Below are positions 47,305-58,385 of a DNA stretch of 64,000 nt, one piece after another; the stretch's first letter is position 1, and every line of letters begins with the position of its first letter. The stretch covers positions 38,872,360 to 38,936,359 of the forward strand of contig CM065295.1 of assembly GCA_032871835.1 (NCBI GenBank), given 5' to 3'. Both the position numbers and the translations under genes were made by a program. The DNA is from Dipteronia dyeriana. Taxonomy: Eukaryota > Streptophyta > Magnoliopsida > Sapindales > Sapindaceae. Under the pieces are notes generated by a model. The model did no database searches and was not told the DNA's origin. It saw only the letters and a program-made list of their open reading frames with translations.

Positions 47305-49990
47305 ATGATAAGTTTCAAGGTTGAAAATTTCGATGGTAAATTTTACTTTGGCTTGTGGCAAGTTCAAGTAAAAAATCTATTAATTCAATATGGTTTACAT
47401 AAAGCGTTGAAGGGCAAGTCATCCCCCGCAAACCCTGAAGGCTCTAAAGATTCTGGAAAATAAACGGCTAGTACTAGTTCTGGAAATCTGAAATGAATGA
47501 TGATAATTGGGAGGAATCGGACTAGAGAGCTGCAAGTGCAATACGATTGTGCATGACCAAGAATGTTCTTGTAAATATTTGATCGCTCTAAAAGTATATA
47601 TGTTTTGACCGCCTAATCATTTACCTCTGTGGCCATTTTTGGGATGTTTTAAGTGTTGAAATGCTTGTAAAAGTGTTTTCAGGCATAAATACTCATCCAA
47701 TGTCATTTTCTTCCCAAGTTGGAATTTTCACATGAAAAGAAGGAATTTTTGAAAGAAAATAAGAATTTTACGAGTTCAACCTCAAAGATCCAAGTCACAA
47801 AAGTTCCCTAGAGAGGATTGTGACATCACGATGTGATTTCAGTGTCAAAGTTCAAAGTAGTAGATATTTTCCAGAGCCAACTGCGATGTCAGTATGCTAG
47901 TTTCACCTCGTATATCCAACTCGCAGAACCACTCCAAAAGTTTTTACCATGTCAAGCTGCGTCCACTAACCAGCAGATAAGAACTGCTACTTCCAATCTG
48001 CAAGTTCAATCTATCATATCCAACTCACAGAACAATTTCAGAAGAAACTGTTAGATCAGATTGCGTGTTCATACCAGCAGAAATTAGTCGGCAGCTAGAT
48101 CTACGAGTTCCACCTCGAAGTATCACTTCGTAGAAGTTACCCATAATCCTACCGCCATCAGAATATGTGACATCTAAGTAGAAAAAGTTACATTGGGACT
48201 TCAATTTGTCAGTTCCATTTCACAGAGTTGTCTCGCAACTGCCTGCCATGTCAGCAACCCACTTGATAATTCAATGATTTTTCCTACCCACCACCATACC
48301 TTAAAAATCTTTGGTAACCTAGTTTATATATGTAATATTATCTTACGTTTTAAAGGTTATTTTAGTGTAACCCTTTTTCATATCTTAGAATAACCTAGAC
48401 ATAGCAAAACACTTAGAGTAAAAGTAGAAGTTCTGTTAGAAATCAAACTAGTTTTTCATCTTACTTTGATCTTCAAGCAACTTTAAAGGAGATTGAAGGA
48501 AGAAATTGTAATCAAAGTCAAGGATAATCCATGACAATCGGCTGTATCTTTGTCCCTCTTTCTTTTGTAGTTAAGAACATCATGTGTAGCTAAATTCATT
48601 GTGATGTAAGGGATATATGTTCATTTGTTGTTAACCATGATCCAAGTCAATATAATAAGTTAGTTCATTCTATCTTATTTATATATATGCAATCAATGTA
48701 TGGACTATACATTCAATGTGATTTTCTTTACATTTGTAGCGTTTAAGATGCTTTTTAAGTTGATTGATTATCAATCAATGTGTTTGAATAAACATAAATA
48801 TTATTCTCACTTTCCTTTGGAGTAATTATTGATGATGAATGCCCATGCTTGTTAATTTTCACTTGCCCTTTCAGATTAAAGATTTCTCTTTTCATCATCC
48901 TTTGACCTATTGAGATGTGGAATTGATGAAAGTCTTTCTCAAAGACCTTTTAAATTAGGGTCATATATTAGATAAATGGATGTTGTTTTAAAGTTAATGA
49001 TTTAAGATCTTGGGTAACAGCTATGTTTTATCATATTCCCTTGTATCTCACTTGTCTCACTTTTAGTCAAATGAGTTAAGATCATTCATTATTCAGTCCT
49101 TGCTTAGCAAGTTATTGTTCAAATTAATTTCCACTACCTAGAGTTCCTCATGGGATTGATATTCTTACTCGTGTCTGCTATACTCTACAACGATTCATAC
49201 ACTTACGAAGGGTCATTTAGACTTGTGCACTCCATTTTTTTTATTTAGTTTTTAGAGCACCATTAGTTTAGAGGTACGTTCGGAGTGCGTCAATATTCAT
49301 GGAACTTATTGAGCGAAGAACTTTAGGAGAGGCTTAAAATATTGTATCAAGTGAAGACCGTTTACAACCAATTCTACCTAAACAAATAGTTTCACATGCT
49401 GCAGATGACTGAAGGTACGAAAGTTTCCGATCATCTGGGAGTGCTCAATAGAAAGGTTTCCAAATTATAGTCGATTAGAGTGAAGATTGATAAGGAAGAC
49501 ATAGGATTAAGACTCATCTAGTCCCTTCCATCGCCTTATGTACACATGAAGCCAATCTTGATGCATGGGATCTCAAGCATATGCTTTGGAGATGTAGCAA
49601 ACAAATTAATCTCTAAAGAAAGAAGGCTAACGAGTGAAGGTAACTTTGTTGGTTGACAGGAAGAAGAAAGGTTCCAACAAGAAAGTCACTTGATGAAGAT
49701 ATGGACAGTTTGGAAATATTAGGAAGGATTTTCAAATTAAGAAGACAAATGAGGCTAAAGACTCCAAATAAGAGGATTAGGAAATTGCTTCTCTTAAGTA
49801 TGACGGCTACAGTGATTCCCCTATAAAGGGGCATACACATCCTCTTGGCATGACAACTAGTTTCCATGAAAGAGGATGTGTTACTGATAATGGGTCCATA
49901 ATTGCACACGGGCATTGGTTAGGAGGTGATGCAAGCTGTATGACAGAAAAGGATGTCGATGGCTGAACGAACTCCTTGGGAATCTAATGT
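47305..49990 (+). pseudogene. Family B copia gag, split by a solo LTR
   Basis: The N-terminus is MISFKVENFDGKFYFGLWQV...LLIQYGLHKALKG (47305-47430), followed by EMNDDNWEESD.RAASAIRLCMTKNVL to 47574. After the Athila-type LTR it resumes at 49298 with ELIERRTLG-like sequence in shifted frames: LYQVKTVYNQFYLNK (about 49338-49385), MLQMTEGTKVSDHLGVLNRK (49398-49457), RVKIDKEDIGLRLI and SLPSPYVHMKPILMHG. A trace of the next region continues to about 49990. Copia gag architecture (DUF4219/UBN2) with many stops. Confidence 0.75.
47580..49292 (+). mobile_element. Athila-type solo LTR (1713 bp)
   Basis: It starts TGATCGCTC, ends GTGCGTCA, and is flanked by perfect ATATT duplications (47575-47579, 49293-49297). 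Its last 45 bp ('gcaccattagtttagaggtacg...') reappear at 50281-50318 directly before a tRNA-Asp-type primer site, which identifies the family as Athila-like. No coding capacity. Confidence 0.85.
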
Positions 49991-50280
49991 GATGAGTTGC
50001 ACCATAATTCTCAGCAAGGTAAATTTTGACATGTGCTGGTGAAATCTTGGGATGGGTGTTCCTAAGTGGTTATACCTCGTTGTGGGTATGTTTGAATCTC
50101 GGTGTTGAGAGTTGTAGCTCTCGACAAGTGTTTTGGGAATGCCATAGTAAAGTATCTTTGGATACGGCTTGAATTTCTAATGGTTACCAAACGGGATTCA
50201 CCAATGCGGAGACTTTCTATATAAGGCAAGAGAAAAACTCATCAATCTAATAAATGATAGAAGATATATATATATATATA
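49991..50280. other. Unassigned segment
   Basis: No domain is recognisable. It includes a near-palindrome 'gttgagag-ttgtag-ctctcgac' near 50103 and a TA run (50261-50279) that abuts the Athila fragment. Confidence 0.4.
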
Positions 50281-50477
50281 GCACCATTAGTTTAGAGGTA
50301 CGCTCAGAGTGGTTCAAAATCTTGGCGTCGTTGCCGGGCCTGTAAAAGTAGTGGTAGATAATTTTTGTTCATTTAACCTAGTTGAAATTTTAATTCTTAT
50401 TTCAGGATTAGGCCAGTTGTATGCAAGGCCAAATATCAATCGGAAGACTTTTGTTTCTAAGTAGTAAGGATATCAAC
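50281..50477 (+). mobile_element. Athila LTR end, primer site and leader
   Basis: The last 38 bp of an Athila-type LTR are followed by TTGGCGTCGTTGCCGGG (about 50324-50340), one mismatch from the tRNA-Asp primer site typical of Athila, then leader sequence cut at 50477 by the G3 LTR. The gag fragment at 58386 may belong to the same element. Confidence 0.8.
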
Positions 50478-51277
50478 TGTTGACGGTGATTTTTGGATCA
50501 ATTATATCTCACCACGCGTCACACAAATAGACATAAATAAAGGTGAATAGTAAACCACAAAAGAGAGATGAGGCAAAAATAGAGACTATTAAACGTGGTA
50601 AAACTACAAGGTGGGGAAACATCCACGATTTTCGGCAAAGGTGAGAAAAATTCACTATGTAAAAGAAGATTACACTCTCAATCTCTCTTGCACTCTTGTA
50701 AGCTAAATTTGCGTTAACTCTTCTATAGGCTTTATAAGGGTTTATTTATACATGCATTGAACCCTAATTCTTGGAATACTAGTATGGTAAGTTCCAGTAA
50801 TGGAACGAAATTCTGGCTTATTGAAATCTTCTTATTCTCCTTTATGTTTCGCGTTGATTGTATTTTAATTGCACTAGATCTCTTGCCTAAGTTGCACTTT
50901 ATTATCTATACGAAAGTCAGTTTCCTTATCTAAGTGTTCTTTAAGACATCTTGTTTAAATCGAATTCTTTTTCTACGTATCAGAGTCGTAACTTCATTAA
51001 ATGTTGTCCACATATCAATCAACCGACAGTCTAACAAAACCGACCGAAGTTCCTTCCCTCGACCAGTGGTTTCACCCGACCACAGACTTTGCCCCAACCA
51101 TATTGATGGTCCCAATCAGATCTTCTTCATTCGATGTCCGTGTTATTTTGTTTAGGGGTTGATTGGCCTTCTTTGGTCAACTCAGGTTGGTTCGATCCGA
51201 TTGACATTTGGTGATGTGGCACCCTAGACTCTTATCTATTGCTGACGTGTCATACTTCCTAAATTACACCAACAGCA
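50478..51277 (-). repeat. 3' LTR of G3
   Basis: 800 bp, on + TGTTGACGG...AACAGCA. It is related to the G1 and G2 LTRs (shared 'aaacatccacg', 'ttcactatg', 'ctcttgcactctt.taagct'). Confidence 0.85.
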
Positions 51278-51558
51278 ATACCCCTTTAAACATACAGGGT
51301 CGAGTATCTCATTCCTAAAAGGAACTATCTTAGCAAAGTGTGTTTATTTTGTTCTTATCTTTTTTCTCATAGCTCATTAATGCGTTTTAAATGCTTTACA
51401 GCTAGGCATTAATCCCAGCCACATCCATTTTGGTTGATGCAATTATTGGCGACTTTTTGAATTTTAGATGGCGCATGATCTTCGGTGTTTGAGTATCTAC
51501 TCACACTCTCGCATGTTTTACTTATTGATGTTTACATTCCCTAGTGCTGTCATCCACT

Positions 51559-51571
51559 TATATATATATAA
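51559..51571 (+). promoter_or_regulatory. TATA-like promoter of the G3 antisense gene
   Basis: ATATATATATA run followed by a pyrimidine-rich leader and the start codon at 51759, in the same order as in G1. It lies about 280 bp inside the 3' LTR. Confidence 0.6.
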
Positions 51572-51758
51572 CTCGAAACTTTTCCATTTCCCTCTCACAA
51601 TTCCACAGTTTCTTTTACAAAAGCCCTAACTTCTCTTTTCTTCAAATCTCTAGTTTTTCCTTCGTTTCACCTTTTGTTTGTCAACGGTTTGTGCTTCGTT
51701 GCTCCCATCAATCTTTCAGGTTTGGATATTATTTTGTCACCAATATTTTGAACTTCTC

Positions 51759-54742
51759 ATGTGTGCCATTGAGGTAAGCGATAAAGAGAATATTGTTAGG
51801 CTTGAGTTTATACTTTGGGGTGTCACTTTCACATGTACTTCCTTCCTTTCAACCCATTGCCCTAAATGTAGATTATTCCGTCGCTAGTCCTAAGTTTGTT
51901 CGTTCACATGCTAACTCTCCCATTTCTACCTTTGTTTGTACTTGTCCAGATATGTCAAGGACAACGAGTTCCAAGCAAGCGAATAGACTCTAACCTAGAA
52001 AAACCACTTGTCTCGCGAGTGATTTCAAGATTACCTCGTAAATATTGAATATGGAAAAGGTTCCGAGGGAATAACAGACGTGCATGTTAAAGTTCTCTTC
52101 CGAGCACCAGTGTTCGATTATAAAATAAATATGGTAACGGATGATGAACTTGGAAAGTTCAGGGATAGGTTTGACATCCCTTATTCGGTGCAACTGGTTT
52201 CTAGCGATGAGCGTGTTGTATTGAACCCTCATTCTGGTGTTGTAGCTTTCTATGGGGCCGTGCTGTCTTCTGGAGTCACTACGCCTATCCAGCCTTTTAT
52301 TGCTCAACTTTTAGCTGATACGGGCATCACCCCCACACAATTGACTCCCAACTCCTATATGGTGCTGATCAGCTTGTGGCATCTTTGGAGGAAGATCGGG
52401 GCTAAGTACCCCCCCCCCCCCCAACCCTAGAAAATATGAAACTTCTACACCCTTTACCGTTTAGATGCTCAAGGAACTTTCTATTTGAGGTCTACTTTTT
52501 TGAAATTGTGGAAAAATGTTGTCTAGGGATAGGTCCGCTCTAGCTAGGTCTACTCAAGAGAGATCTGACCGTGACAGGTTTGGTCGGGAAAGGTCTAGCA
52601 GAGATAGGCTAAGTAAAAAGAGGTCCAGTAGAGAGGAATCTGGTGGAGATATTCCTGGTGGAAAAGTGGCTAAAACTATAGAGGAGTCCTCCGCCCCCGA
52701 GGCCATCCATAAGCGAATAAAGGGCCTACCATCTAGTAGTGGTCTCCTAGTCGAGGGTTGACCCTATCATCCTTGATGTAGATGATGAAGATGGTCAGGA
52801 AACCCTGACTGACCTTATTTGACGGGAACATCGATTGAAGAGAGGGCTGATCGGATGTCTATTGTAACTTCTTCTCTTTCATCCACCCTGATCGAGATAA
52901 CTAACCTTGCCCTAGTTATAATTGGTGATATGATCGCATCTTAACCGGTAACACCTTCTTCTTACTCTGAGCCGCTTAGGTACAAGATAACCATCCTGTT
53001 AATCGGGTTCCTTCTGATCCGTCTGCTAAGCATCTTGATAAGGCTTTTATACAGTTTTCTGTTAAACGTCAGATAATCTTCAATAACTCTGACTCTGACT
53101 CCGATCATGATGGGCCTAATTTGGAGGATCATTTCGTTGTTGAGCACAAGCTCGATGGCATTAAAGAGCATGAATTTCTTCAATCGGATAAGTTTGATAT
53201 CACTTCGGATGTTGCAGTTGACAATTTAGTTAGGATGCTGGGACCAGCTAAGATGGAAGTGCCCTTACTAGCGCGCCTCCTGTATCTCTTCATCAAGACG
53301 ATGTAAGTGAGGGTCAAAGCCTTGAAGAGAAGGAACCCAGGGCCTCTTCAACTATCCTTCAGGTTGGAGAGGGTAGTGGAATTTTAAGGGCGCCAAGTAT
53401 TACGGACCCGACCATTCCAACTGTACCCCTGACCATCTCCACACTCTGTCATGATGGGTCCACTCCATCAGTTTCAGCGGCTGCTCCTGTATCAAGGTTT
53501 TCTTTGCCTCCTAATTCATTAACTCTTGTACCCCTTTCCACACTTCGTACCACGTTAACTGGCGAGGAGTACATTGGTGACTGATATTGGAGAGAGGCTA
53601 GTACTGCTAGCAACTTTGAGCGAATTCACATGATCTTTAATAATGGAGTTTTTGTTAGTGTCCTCCACTTTTATCTTTTACTTATATGCTCCAATAATCT
53701 TACTTTTCCTTCTGTCTTTTTGTTAGGAGGTGGAGGAGCTGACTCGGGTCCTAGCCGATCTGAAGTGACAAGCTACGGAGATATCTCGATTGACAAAGGA
53801 CCTTTTTGAGAAAGATGAAGCCATGAAGACCTCATCAGCCAGTGCATCAAAAGTCAAGCAGTATGAGGAAAAATTGAAAAATAACGTTACAACTGAGGTT
53901 TCCCCGAGGCGGACCATAACTAACGCTCAAAGTAGGGCATCCGCAGTTGAGGTGACTCTTAGGGTGCTCACCATGAAGAATGTTGAGCAAAAGGGAAGGG
54001 TTACAAGGGCAGAGTTACGAATTACTGAGCTCAAATCAAGGGCCATCCTGGCTGAAGTGGAGGAAACCTAACTCTAAAATGAAGCCCAAGCTGCCAGACA
54101 CACCCTTACTTCTGCCCAACAGGCTATGCTTGAGTCTCAATAGACATCTGAGGAAACTCCCCTCTATTATAAGCATCTGGCTCAAGATATGGAGTAGCAA
54201 CAGGTCAGCATGGAGGTGCTCCCCCAAGAGGCCAGATCGGTCCTCAATGTGTAGAACGTTGATCTTTATAAGAGGTCCCTAACTTTCAAGGCTGTCCTGC
54301 TAAAGGAGTTCGAGAGAGGTCTGTCGACTGCCCTGATGTTTTTTAGAGGTAAGGAGCGGTTATCAGAGGAGTCCTGTTGAAAATGGGATAGGACTATTAA
54401 GAATCGTAAAGATGAGTCCTTGGAAGCCATAAAAAACCAAAGGTCTAGGTGGATGGTTAATTACAAATCAATTGGGAAAGACCCTTATCCCATGCACTTA
54501 AAGCTTCCTTCCAAATTTTCTCTGGCTTTTTTTAGTACTAGAGAAGAGAGTGGCGCTCTAACGAAGGGAACTGATGTCAGTCGCCCTTTGTCTGGTACAG
54601 ATTACTCTTCCTTCATGACCAATGATCTTGAAGATGACATCAGCTGGACATATTTTGGGACCTGACAAAAGGGTTTGGAGGCGACGATGCCCCTCCTTAT
54701 GGATTTATGTTTGGAGGTCCCTCGAGCACACCGGGTGCTTGA
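51759..54742 (+). pseudogene. G3 antisense gene with PF04195-like domain
   Basis: Start MCAIEVSDKENIVRLEFILW, parallel to the G1 copy. After a frameshift near 51840 (LNVDYSVASPKFVRSHA...) the PF04195-like domain is open at 52080-52430: DELGKFRDRFDIPYSVQL, VAFYGAVLSSG, PIQPFIAQLLADTGITPTQL, SLWHLWRKIG. Then come an Arg/Asp/Ser-rich stretch (52516-52700, RSSRDRLSKKRSSREES), an acidic segment (NNSDSDSDHDGPNLED, about 53080-53130), an intron, and a coiled-coil-like part (53740-54300). It ends DLTKGFGGDDAPPYGFMFGG to a stop at 54740-54742. Several stops and shifts are present. Known relatives are extra ORFs of Tat elements; the role is unknown. Confidence 0.75.
53654..53726 (+). other. Intron-like segment (73 nt) of the G3 antisense gene
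   Basis: GTTAGT donor after ATGGAGTTTTT and TTTTTGTTAG acceptor before GAGGTGGAGGAGCTGAC. Length and position equal those of the G1 intron; the donor has T for A at the third base. Confidence 0.7.
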
Positions 54743-54889
54743 TTTTGTTGTCCTGTTTCATGCTTGCTTTGTCTATGTGTACTTTGATCACAATATTTGT
54801 AATCTCTTAGCCTTTTGATGTGAATAATACTATTATTTCCTTGATGTTGTTATTGTATTTATTATGAACCAAATACTTAGTTGTACGGT

Positions 54890-55222
54890 CGGGATTGCTT
54901 TGTAGCTTAAACTGTATAATAATTATAATGTCAAACCGAGCAATTTACGAATGGCTAGAGCCATTTGTTAACTTGAACTATGTACACAATATTTTACTAA
55001 GTCGACTGACTTAGTTGTAACCAAATCCTTGCACACGGCCAGGATTGCTCTAAAATTTAACCGATTGCTTACCGTCATGCTGGATTGAATCTCTCACTTT
55101 TGACCGAACAATCTATATTTGGTCGGGGCTATCTATTAGCTTAAACTATATGCGTTTTGCGGCATTAAGTTAATCGCCCTAACTTTAGCCAAGTTTCTGC
55201 ATGTTGTCGGGTTTAACATGGA
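54890..55222 (-). repeat. 85-bp degenerate tandem repeats in G3
   Basis: Units are spaced about 65, 84 and 85 bp ('agcttaaact' near 54904 and 55138, variants near 54969 and 55053). On the reverse strand 'gcatatagtttaagctaata' matches 'gcatatagtttaagttaaca' in G1. The rest of 54743-55860 is non-coding 3' region. Confidence 0.7.
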
Positions 55223-55859
55223 TCACTTTTGGGGCAGTCCCGACTACTTCACCTTTTTTTATTCTTTTCGTCAAGTAGAGTTTTTTTTGTGGACAATTTG
55301 CATTGTGTCTAATTTATAGACACTTGTTTTGTATCTGTCAACTAATTCATTGGGACGTCTCCCAATAGTCTATTGATTAATATTCATTTCAATGGGGTAA
55401 CTTGTATTGTACTAACTTTACAAGCGCTTAAGTTTTATTGGCAACTATTTTAATTATAAATATTTTATCCCTTTTTCAACTCTTGGTGCATCCCATCAGT
55501 GTTTAAGGCCCGAAGGTGCCCTAACAGTGTTTCAATACACCCAATTATTTTCAGTGAGCGTACACTACCTTTGTGGCATATGCTTTTGGCCCCCTCGATG
55601 GGCCTCTCGGAGCGCCCCTATTGGCATTGAGCGACTTCTAGGTTCCTCAGGATTGCGTTTGTAAACGGAAGCAAGTTTAAAACACTTTTCTTGACTTCTT
55701 GAAATTGTTCCCTCAAGGGGGCTTTTATTGACTGCTAAAAAGAAAGAGACATCAACGAATTAGCATCTCGTTAAAAATAGAGCAAACTAATTTCGAGCTA
55801 AAAAGAAATATCTAGAGATAGGAAGTCTTTAGGGGTAGAACATCTTTAGGTATTAAGCA

Positions 55860-56640
55860 TTGTATGGTATGGGCAATTCAGCTCTTTCTGGCCGGGTAAG
55901 GCGGTATGCTCAATGACAGGCCAATCCGACCACATGGTATGGTCCTTCAAATTTATCTATCAGTGATTCAGCTAATTTTTCCTTTTTGTTTGGCGAAACC
56001 CTCTTGAGAACTAAGTCCCTGAGCTGGAACCTTTTTACTCGGACATATGAGTTATAGTATCTGGTTATCCTTTGCTGATAGGTAGTGTTCCTTATCCTCG
56101 ATAGGTTCTCTCTTTCCTCCAACTAATCTAGGTTTTGTTCTAATATTTCCACATTTGCATTAGGGTGAAAGAGTTATACTCTTGGAGAATTATGAACTAC
56201 TTTGACCAGGATTATTGCTTCCGTCCCGAATGCTAGTGAATAAAGGGTCTCTCCAACCGAAGTGCCTTCCGTGGTCCGGTATGTCCATAAGGCTTCTTGC
56301 AGCTTATTTACCATATTTCCTTTCTTAGCATCCAGCTTGGCTTCCTTGATATGCTTGATTATCTTATTCACTGCCTCCACCTAGCCATAGGTCTGGGGAT
56401 GGGCAGGTGAGGCATAGTAATTTCGCATGTAAAAATCTTGGCAAATTTCCCTGAAGTTATCACTGTCGAACTAGGTCCCGTTGTCTGTGATTATTATGTC
56501 CAAGATTCCGAATCGGTAAATGATGTTATTCTTAAGAAAACCGATCATGTTAGCCTCAGTTAAATGTACTTGTGCCTCTGCTTCCAACCATTTTATGAAG
56601 TAATCCACAACCACGATGACATGCTTTGCTTCTCAATTGG
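55860..56640 (-). pseudogene. G3 integrase
   Basis: The C-terminal part is 56122-55910: MEERENLSRIRNTTYQQRIT, RVKRFQLRDLVLKRV, SLIDKFEGPYHVVGLACH. The core, reading upward from 56400, has Y-G-stop-V-E-A-V-N-K-I-I-K (Gln replaced by a stop, catalytic Glu kept), then EAKLDAKKGNMVNKLQEALW and TYRTTEGTSVGETLYSLAFG. The second Asp lies in TDNGT near 56480. The first-Asp strand (VVVDYFIKWLEAEA) is near 56620-56575. Confidence 0.8.
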
Positions 56641-56909
56641 CTGCCGTTGGCATTAGGTAAATCAGGTCTAGCCCCCATATGGTAAACAGTCATGGCGATG
56701 TCAATTTCTTCAAATGCTCAGATGGCTTGTTGATGTCATTGGCTATCCTCTGACAGTTGTCACACTGTTCCGTGACTGCCTGAGCAAATTGGAACAGGGT
56801 CGGCCAGAAAAAGCCTTATCAATGAGTCTTCTATGCCAAAATTTTACCCCCAGAGTGATTCCCACACACTCCTCTGCAAAGCCTTCGAAAATCCTCTCTT
56901 GTATATTTC

Positions 56910-57760
56910 TCCTCAGACCGTTATGTATCTAGTGGCTTTGTATCTAAGACGCTTTGCTTTTATCACCCCCATTAGAAGTGTTCCATCTTCTAGGTATTCC
57001 CTGATCGGGATCATCCAGGAGGCCTGCTTTTCTTCGATCATCAGTACTTTAGGTATCCCTTTTTCAACTTCGATGCCAGGTCTTTTGAGGTAGGTGACTG
57101 GGATAGTCATTGACCATATACTGATGGTTGCTATTGTCAATTTTGACAAAGCGTCAACCATCTCATTCTTTTCCCTTGGGATTCAAGTGATTCTATAGGC
57201 TTTGAATCTCTCAAGCAAAATTCTGGTTATCTCCAGATAAGCGGCCATGTTGTTGCCTTTAGCTTAATACTCGTCAAAGATTTTCTTCACCATCTCATGT
57301 GAGTCACTGAATATCTCTAGCTCATCCGCCCTTAACACCGTGTAAACACTAAGACCTGCCAAAAGTGTCTTATATTCATCCATATTGTTAATGGCTTTAA
57401 AGTCAAACCGAAAGGCACATTCTAATTTGATAACCTTCTGAGGTAAACACCACTATGCCTGACCCACTACCGTGTGTGCTTGACGACCCATCTATATGCA
57501 GTTTCCAAGCAAGCTCTTTCTTCTCACTTTCCCTAAGCATCCTAATCACTTCGTTGTTTAGTTCAGCGAACTCGATGATTAGGTCCGCTACAACTTGTCC
57601 TTTTATCGTGGCTCTTAGCAGGTATGTTATATCAAATTCTCTTAGCTCTACTGCCAATTTGGTTAACCTTCCAGACACCTTAGGTTTTAACAAAATCTAC
57701 TTCAGCGGACAATCCATGTAAACTTCGATTTTGTGAGCTTGAAAATAAGGCCTCAACTTT
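56910..57760 (-). pseudogene. G3 archaeal-type RNase H and tail of first RNase H
   Basis: 57693-57403 reads KPKVSGRLTKLAVELREFDI, EFAELNNEVIRMLRE, and WKLHIDGSSSTHGSGSGIVV. The DGSSSTHGSG strand begins the second RNase H, the Tat hallmark. It continues with damaged frames to IFSDSHEMVKK near 57320 and IPREKNEMVDALSKL near 57180-57130, ending with ATISIWSMTIPVTYLKRPGI. Confidence 0.8.
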
Positions 57761-57763
57761 CTG

Positions 57764-58385
57764 CTAGTAACAAAGTTTTGCTCGTGTATTACACTGGTTT
57801 TTGAACCCCTCGTCCATTCTGATCAGCACTGATCTTGTCGCCACAACCGTGACCGACAAGTATAATTGGAGCACCTCTCCATCCAGGGGTTTGAATAGGA
57901 TTAGTGCTTTACCTATATACTCTTTGATCTTCCGAAAGGCCTGCTCACATTCATCATTCCACTCCACCTCTCTGCCCTTCTTGATGTCTTTGAAAAAGGG
58001 CAAGCATTTGTCCGTTGACTTGCTGATGAACCAATTTAGGGATGCTAAACAACTTGTTAGCCTTTGGATTTCTTTTAAGGTCCTTGGTGATCTCATCTCC
58101 TCCAATGCTTTTATCTTCTCCGAGTTTGCTTCGATTAAACTCTGATGGACTTGGAAACTGAGGAACCTTCTTGAGGTACCCCAAAAACACACTTCTTTGG
58201 GTTGAGCTTCATACCGAATTTCCTTAGTACCCCAAACGTCTTTCTGAGATCCGCAGAATGCTTTCTGGATGTTGTGCTCTTTGTAAACATGTCATCCACA
58301 TTACGGATGAGGTGTTTCTGATACTGCACGAAGGATCTAGCCAAGATGTGGCTTATGGCAATAGCACCCGGATCTTTAACATCTT
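57764..58385 (-). pseudogene. G3 reverse transcriptase (C-terminal half) and first RNase H
   Basis: From 58385 downward: KDPGAIAISHILARSFVQYQ, RNVDDMFTKSTTSRKHSADL (YVDD box reads NVDD near 58290), FGMKLNPKKCVFGV; a frameshift near 58190; ALEEMRSPRTLKEIQRLTSC and LASLNWFISKSTDKCLPFFK; VEWNDECEQAFRKIKEYIGK, then VTVVATRSVLIRMDEG. The palm up to the GLKN motif is missing because the element is truncated here. Confidence 0.85.

Larger units (their letters stand above)
50478..58385 (-). mobile_element. G3: Tat-lineage element, reverse orientation, truncated in RT
   Basis: In + coordinates: 3' LTR (50478-51277), polypurine tract, antisense gene on + (51759-54742), 85-bp repeats, then pol on - (integrase, RNase H domains, half of RT). 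The match stops near 58385 within RT; the N-terminal half of RT, protease, gag and 5' LTR are absent and Athila gag follows directly. No target duplication can be paired. Confidence 0.85.
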
